Made by a program: the position numbers and the translations under genes
Notes under the pieces: model-generated
The model's input: the letters and a program-made list of their open reading frames with translations, nothing else
What the model was told of the DNA's origin: nothing
Databases searched by the model: none
Source: Pseudomonadota bacterium
GTDB taxonomy: Bacteria > Pseudomonadota > Alphaproteobacteria > Sphingomonadales > Sphingomonadaceae
Length of the DNA stretch: 18,157 bases
NCBI GenBank assembly: GCA_030271595.1
Contig: JARXKO010000002.1
Span: forward strand, 6,456-24,612
Direction: 5' to 3'
In this document: one piece after another, positions 14,299 to 18,157 of the stretch
How the letters are laid out: every line of letters begins with the position of its first letter
Numbering within the stretch: position 1 is the first letter of the stretch

Positions 14299-15693
14299 AT
14301 GAAGTACATGCATCGAAAGACGATCGTCGCGCACGATGACGTTCCCGAAGAGCACCGCCTCAAGCGCTCCCTTAGCTGGCCGCATCTGATTTTTCTCGGC
14401 GTCGGCGCCATTGTCGGCACCGGCATCCTCGTTCTCATCGGCACCGCCGCGGGCAAGGCTGGCCCGGCGATGATGCTGAGCTTCGCGATTGCCGGCGTGA
14501 TCTGCGCGGCGGCCGCGCTCGCTTATGCCGAGGTGGCGACGATGATCCCGGCGTCCGGCTCGGCTTACACCTACTCCTACGTCGTGTTCGGAGAGCTTCT
14601 GGCGTGGTTCGTCGGGTGGTCGCTGATCCTCGAATACAGCCTGGTGGTGAGCGCGGTGTCGGTCGGCTGGTCGGGGTATTTCTCGCCCCTTGTCGGCATT
14701 CCCCAGCAATTTGCGACGGCGCCGTTGCTTGGCGGAATGTTCAATTTTCCAGCGGTCCTGATCATCGCGGTCATCGCCGGCGCCCTGGTCTATGGACTGA
14801 AGGAAAGCGCCAACCTCAATTCGGCGCTGGTGGCGGTCAAGATGCTCGCGCTCGCGATGTTCGTGGTCGTTGCGCTGCGGGTATTCAATGCCGACAATTT
14901 CCATCCCTTCATGCCCTACGGCTTCGCCAAGCAGGGTCCCCCGGGCCACGAGGTCGGAGTGATGGCGGCGGCGGCGATCATCTTCTTCGCCTTCTACGGC
15001 TTCGACGCCATCGCCACCGCGGCCGAGGAAGCCAAGAACCCGTCGCGCGACCTCGCCATCGGAATCGTCGGTTCGATGGCGATCTGCGTGGTCATCTACA
15101 TGGCGGTCGCCGCGGCAGCGATCGGCGCCGAAAATTATGTGAAGTTCGCGACCGGCGCCGATCCGCTGGCCCAGATTTTGCGCGATATCGGCCAGCCATT
15201 CGCGGGCAAGGTGCTGGCGCTGTCGGCGTCGGTCGGGTTGCCAACGGTGATCCTGGCCTTTTTCTACGGGCAGAGCCGGATTTTCCTCGCCATGTCGCGC
15301 GACGGCCTGCTGCCCAAGCCGCTGGCCTTGCTATCGAGCCGCCGCAACCCGGTGCGGATCACCTTGTTCACCGCGGTCATCACCGGGATTCTCGCGGGGC
15401 TGGTGCCGCTCAACGATCTCGTCGCTTTGGCCAATGCCGGGACGCTGACCGCGTTCATCGCGGTGTGTGCGGCAATGCTCGTCATGCGCCGCCGCGATCC
15501 CGATGCGAAGCGGACTTTTCGAACGCCGCTGCCGTGGATCATCGGGCCGCTCGGAATCCTCGGCTGCGCGTATCTGTTCTACAGCCTGCCATGGTACACC
15601 CAGCAATGGTTCCTGATCTGGAACGCGGCCGGTTTCCTGCTTTATTTCCTGTGGTCGGCAGGGGCCGCCAAACGCAGCCGCGCGGCGACGTAG
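14299..15693 (+). CDS. APC family amino acid permease (CAT/YfnA-like)
   Basis: This 464-aa polytopic inner-membrane transporter has about 12 hydrophobic helices. TM1 holds the APC fold signature IFLGVGAIVGTGIL (31-44), whose glycines line the substrate site. The TM6 region FFAFYGFDAIATAAEEAKNPSRDL (229-252) matches the cationic amino-acid transporter subgroup (YfnA/GkApcT-like). PASGSAYTYSYVVFGE (84-99) is the TM3 motif. Substrate is probably one or more amino acids taken up with protons; the exact one is not predictable. The N-terminal tail (MKYMHRKTIV) precedes VPEEHRLKRSLSWPHL. A GGGGA about 8 nt before the ATG could be the ribosome-binding site, and an ATG three codons later is an alternative. 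It follows the palindromic repeat and lies 33 bp before the MFS gene. Confidence 0.92.
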   Translation: MKYMHRKTIVAHDDVPEEHRLKRSLSWPHLIFLGVGAIVGTGILVLIGTAAGKAGPAMMLSFAIAGVICAAAALAYAEVATMIPASGSAYTYSYVVFGELLAWFVGWSLILEYSLVVSAVSVGWSGYFSPLVGIPQQFATAPLLGGMFNFPAVLIIAVIAGALVYGLKESANLNSALVAVKMLALAMFVVVALRVFNADNFHPFMPYGFAKQGPPGHEVGVMAAAAIIFFAFYGFDAIATAAEEAKNPSRDLAIGIVGSMAICVVIYMAVAAAAIGAENYVKFATGADPLAQILRDIGQPFAGKVLALSASVGLPTVILAFFYGQSRIFLAMSRDGLLPKPLALLSSRRNPVRITLFTAVITGILAGLVPLNDLVALANAGTLTAFIAVCAAMLVMRRRDPDAKRTFRTPLPWIIGPLGILGCAYLFYSLPWYTQQWFLIWNAAGFLLYFLWSAGAAKRSRAAT

Positions 15694-15726
15694 GCGATCT
15701 CGCGTTCGGCTGGGGAGAGCGCAGCA

Positions 15727-17016
15727 ATGGCGAGTGATCAGGCCCGGTCAGACCGCCGGCGGGTGGCCAACATCATGGGCGGGTCGGCGGGCAATCTCGT
15801 CGAATGGTTCGACTGGTATGCCTATTCCGTACTGACGATCTATTTCGCGCCGGTCCTGCTACCGGGCCACGACCGCACGACCGAACTGCTCAGCGCAGCG
15901 TTGATCTTCGCCGTCGGCTTCCTCATGCGCCCGATTGGCGCCTGGGCGATGGGCATTTACTCCGACCGTCACGGGCGCAAATCGGGGCTGACGCTGTCGG
16001 TCGGGTTGATGGCCGGCGGCTCGCTGATGATTGCCGCCGCGCCGACCTATGCCGCCGCCGGGTGGCTGGCGCCGGCGGTGCTACTCGTCGCGCGGCTGAT
16101 CCAGGGGCTATCGGTGGGCGGCGAATATGGCGCGAGCGCGACCTATTTGTCGGAAATGGCGCTCAAGGACCGCCGCGCCTTCTGGGCGAGTTTTCAATAT
16201 ATGACCCTGATCGGCGGGCAGTTGCTCGCGCTCGGCGTGGTGGTGGTCCTCCAGTCGACAATGTCCGAAGCCAGCCTCCAGGCGTGGGGCTGGCGGGTCG
16301 CGTTCGGCGTCGGCGCGGTGCTTGCTCTATTCGTCTACTGGCTCCGGCGGCGGCTGGTGGAGACCCAGTCTTTCACCAAGCTCAAGCACGACCGGCCCAA
16401 ATCGTCGTTGATCAAGCTGTGGCGCGATCATCCGCGCGAATTCCTGATCGTCGTCGCGATCAGCGCCGGCGGATCGATCGCATTCTATGCCTACACCACC
16501 TACATGCAGAAATTCCTGGTCAATACGAGCGGCTTTTCGCGCCCCGACGCGACCCGGCTGATGACCGTTGCGCTGATCGTGTTCATGGCCGTCCAGCCGC
16601 TATGGGGGCTTGCCGCCGACCGCTTCGGGCGCAAGCCCATGCTGCTCATTTTCGGATTCGGCGGAATGGCTACCTCGGTGCCGGTGTTCACCGCCCTCAG
16701 CCATGCCACCAGCCTCACCGCCGCGTTCGGACTGGTGCTGGTGCTGCTGCTCATACTCGGGTCGTACACGGCGATTAGCGGGCTGATCAAAGCCGAACTG
16801 TTCCCAGCGCACATCCGCACGCTCGGCGTCGCATTGCCTTATGCGATCGGCAATTCGCTGTTCGGCGGCACCGCCGAATATGCCGCTTTGTGGTTCAAAC
16901 AAGCCGGGGTCGAAAGCGCTTTCTATTGGTATCTGACCGCGGTCATCGGGATGGCAACGATCGGTTTCCTGATGATGCCCGAGGGCAAAAACACCAGCCT
17001 GATCACCGAACGATGA
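15727..17016 (+). CDS. MFS transporter, MHS family (metabolite:H+ symporter, KgtP-like)
   Basis: This 429-aa protein has the 12-helix major facilitator layout. The N-terminus carries the MHS hallmark GNLVEWFDWYAYS (22-34). The loop 2-3 motif is SDRHGRKSGL (about 79-88), and a second copy AADRFGRKPMLL follows in the C-terminal half. RLIQGLSVGGEYGASATYLSEMA marks TM4. The MHS group transports organic acids or zwitterions such as 2-oxoglutarate, citrate, proline or betaine with protons; the exact substrate is not decided here. GGAG (15714-15717) lies 9 nt before the ATG. The stop overlaps the start of the next gene as ATGA. Spacing of 33 bp from the permease suggests a possible shared transcript. 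Confidence 0.92.
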   Translation: MASDQARSDRRRVANIMGGSAGNLVEWFDWYAYSVLTIYFAPVLLPGHDRTTELLSAALIFAVGFLMRPIGAWAMGIYSDRHGRKSGLTLSVGLMAGGSLMIAAAPTYAAAGWLAPAVLLVARLIQGLSVGGEYGASATYLSEMALKDRRAFWASFQYMTLIGGQLLALGVVVVLQSTMSEASLQAWGWRVAFGVGAVLALFVYWLRRRLVETQSFTKLKHDRPKSSLIKLWRDHPREFLIVVAISAGGSIAFYAYTTYMQKFLVNTSGFSRPDATRLMTVALIVFMAVQPLWGLAADRFGRKPMLLIFGFGGMATSVPVFTALSHATSLTAAFGLVLVLLLILGSYTAISGLIKAELFPAHIRTLGVALPYAIGNSLFGGTAEYAALWFKQAGVESAFYWYLTAVIGMATIGFLMMPEGKNTSLITER

Positions 17017-18157
17017 GCGCAACCATCAAACACAGTCCGCTCGCCTCGCTGCTGCCGATGCTCCTGGCGGTGATTCTGGTGCCGGTTTTATTGGGCAGCT
17101 CGGGTACCATTTTCAACGATGGCGACGTCAGCTGGCACCTTGCTACCGGCCAGTGGATCATCGCCCACCACGCCCTTCCCCATAGCGATCCTTTCTCCTT
17201 CACCTGGGCGGGCAAACCGTGGGTGCCGATCGAATGGGGCGCGGAGGTCGTGATGGCGGGCCTGTACCAGGCTGCGGGTTATGCCGGGCTTGCAGCATTG
17301 GCGACGCTCGCGCTCGGCGCGCTGAGCGGCCTGGTCTATTTCAACGCCATCCGCTTTGTCCGGCCGTGGGTGGCGCTGGGCGCGGTCATAGCGATGGACC
17401 TGGTGCTGGTGCCGATGACTCTGGTGCGGCCGCACCTGCTCGCCTGGCCGTTGATTGCGCTGTGGACGTTCGTGATGCTGCGCGCGCGGGAACGGGGCAG
17501 GGCGCCGCCCCTCGCCGCGGCGCTGCTGATGACCATCTGGGCTAATCTCCACGGCAGCTTCGTCATGGGCCTCGCCATCGCCGGCGCCTTCGGGCTCGAC
17601 GCGCTGTTGAGCGAGCCCGACAAAGCCAAGGTGCTGCGCCAGTGGGGCCTGTTCGGCCTCGCCTGCCTGGCCGCGATATTCATCAACGCCAATGGCGTCG
17701 AAGGCGTGCTCCATCCGCTGCGCATCGCCAATCTCGCGATGCTTCCGCTGATCGACGAGTGGAAGCCCTCGAGCCCGGCCGTGACTCCGTTCTTCTTCGC
17801 GGTCCTGGTCGCGGTCGCGGTACTGGTGTGGCGCCGGCGTCCGCGCCTGAGCGCAATGCGTTGGCTGCTGCTTGGCGGCTTGCTCGTGCTGGCGATGATG
17901 CAGGTCCGGCACCAGGCGGTGTTGGCGATCGTCGCGGCGATGATCCTTCCGACCGGTTTTGCGTCGAACGGAAAAGTCGCCAAGGTCGATGGCCGTCTCG
18001 CCGGATTGGCCGCAGCGGCAATCGGCGGGCTTGCACTGGTCCGGGCGAGCCTTCCACTCCAGCCGCCCGAAAGCGAAACCAACCCATGGCGGTTGATCGC
18101 AGCGGTCCCGGCCGAGCTTCGCGGCCAGCCGGTGCTCAACGGCTATTCGATGGGCGG
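17013..18157 (+). CDS. Polytopic membrane protein, possibly GT-C-like (partial, C-terminus outside window)
   Basis: The frame is open from ATG 17013 to the window end (381 codons, no stop). The first hydrophobic helix (about 12-28) is followed by a conserved-looking loop FNDGDVSWHLATGQWIIAHH (34-53), then PHSDPFSFTWAGKPWVPIEW (56-75). Many hydrophobic helices follow, with NLHGSF (about 178-183) and FINANGVEGVLHPL (about 223-236) between them. I recall the block D-G-D-x-x-W-H-x-x-x-G-x-W-I plus D-P-F-S-F-T from uncharacterised bacterial membrane proteins. An acidic motif in the first loop followed by many TMs is the layout of GT-C glycosyltransferases, but I cannot confirm that class. It overlaps the MFS stop (ATGA), implying coupled translation. 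The missing C-terminus may hold a soluble domain. Confidence 0.75.
   Translation, partial: MSATIKHSPLASLLPMLLAVILVPVLLGSSGTIFNDGDVSWHLATGQWIIAHHALPHSDPFSFTWAGKPWVPIEWGAEVVMAGLYQAAGYAGLAALATLALGALSGLVYFNAIRFVRPWVALGAVIAMDLVLVPMTLVRPHLLAWPLIALWTFVMLRARERGRAPPLAAALLMTIWANLHGSFVMGLAIAGAFGLDALLSEPDKAKVLRQWGLFGLACLAAIFINANGVEGVLHPLRIANLAMLPLIDEWKPSSPAVTPFFFAVLVAVAVLVWRRRPRLSAMRWLLLGGLLVLAMMQVRHQAVLAIVAAMILPTGFASNGKVAKVDGRLAGLAAAAIGGLALVRASLPLQPPESETNPWRLIAAVPAELRGQPVLNGYSMG

Noticed and set aside
12946..14949. Long open frame on the minus strand (about 667 codons) across tamB and the permease
   Set aside because: It is antisense to tamB and the permease and passes through the palindromic repeat. 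Composition is that of a shadow frame.
1..18157. Search for defence systems, prophage, toxin-antitoxin pairs, CRISPR repeats, tRNA and rRNA genes
   Set aside because: None seen. The S24/HTH-like locus lacks a toxin-like partner or phage structural genes, and no direct-repeat array or cloverleaf was recognised by eye.

Overview
The window is GC-rich alphaproteobacterial chromosome. Its gene repertoire points to a sphingomonad (Sphingomonadales): several short proteins match, from memory, families seen mainly in that order, and TamA, TamB, the transporters and codon use fit. No similarity search could be run, so this placement rests on recognition alone. Coding density is high and no gene-free stretch reaches 300 bp. 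No rRNA, tRNA, CRISPR array, transposase or integrase was seen.

Positions 1-5064 (minus strand) hold six tightly packed genes that read like one operon. In transcription order they are DNA topoisomerase IB, an MscS-type channel, a MaoC-type hydratase, a thiolase, a slipin/stomatin-like SPFH protein and a DUF4126 membrane protein cut by the window edge. Gaps are 31 bp or less, apart from one of 33 bp, and two junctions overlap (ATGA and TTGA). MaoC and thiolase are adjacent steps of CoA-thioester metabolism; the other genes concern the membrane or DNA topology.

Positions 5151-7881 hold short genes in changing orientation. They are a DJ-1/PfpI protein followed by a small hairpin, a two-TM hypothetical, two overlapping minus-strand small genes (one HTH-like), a divergent LexA/CI-like S24 regulator, a small two-TM protein and a 69-aa sphingomonad-type protein. 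The 92-bp spacer between the regulator and the HTH-like gene carries three CCTA/TAGG half-sites exactly 10 bp apart, a candidate operator. This is the most distinctive regulatory signal in the window.

Positions 7981-14181 encode TamA (outer-membrane Omp85 barrel with POTRA domains) and TamB (large inner-membrane-anchored periplasmic protein), three bases apart. Together they form the envelope-spanning translocation and assembly module. An 87-bp palindromic repeat of MITE/REP type follows at 14197-14283.

Positions 14299-18157 encode an APC amino-acid permease, an MHS-type MFS transporter, and a polytopic membrane protein that overlaps the MFS stop by ATGA and runs off the window. The last one is unassigned; it resembles GT-C-like proteins in layout.

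The window is mostly ordinary. The items most worth following are the S24/HTH-like divergent locus, the slipin-DUF4126 pairing, and the partial membrane protein at the right edge.
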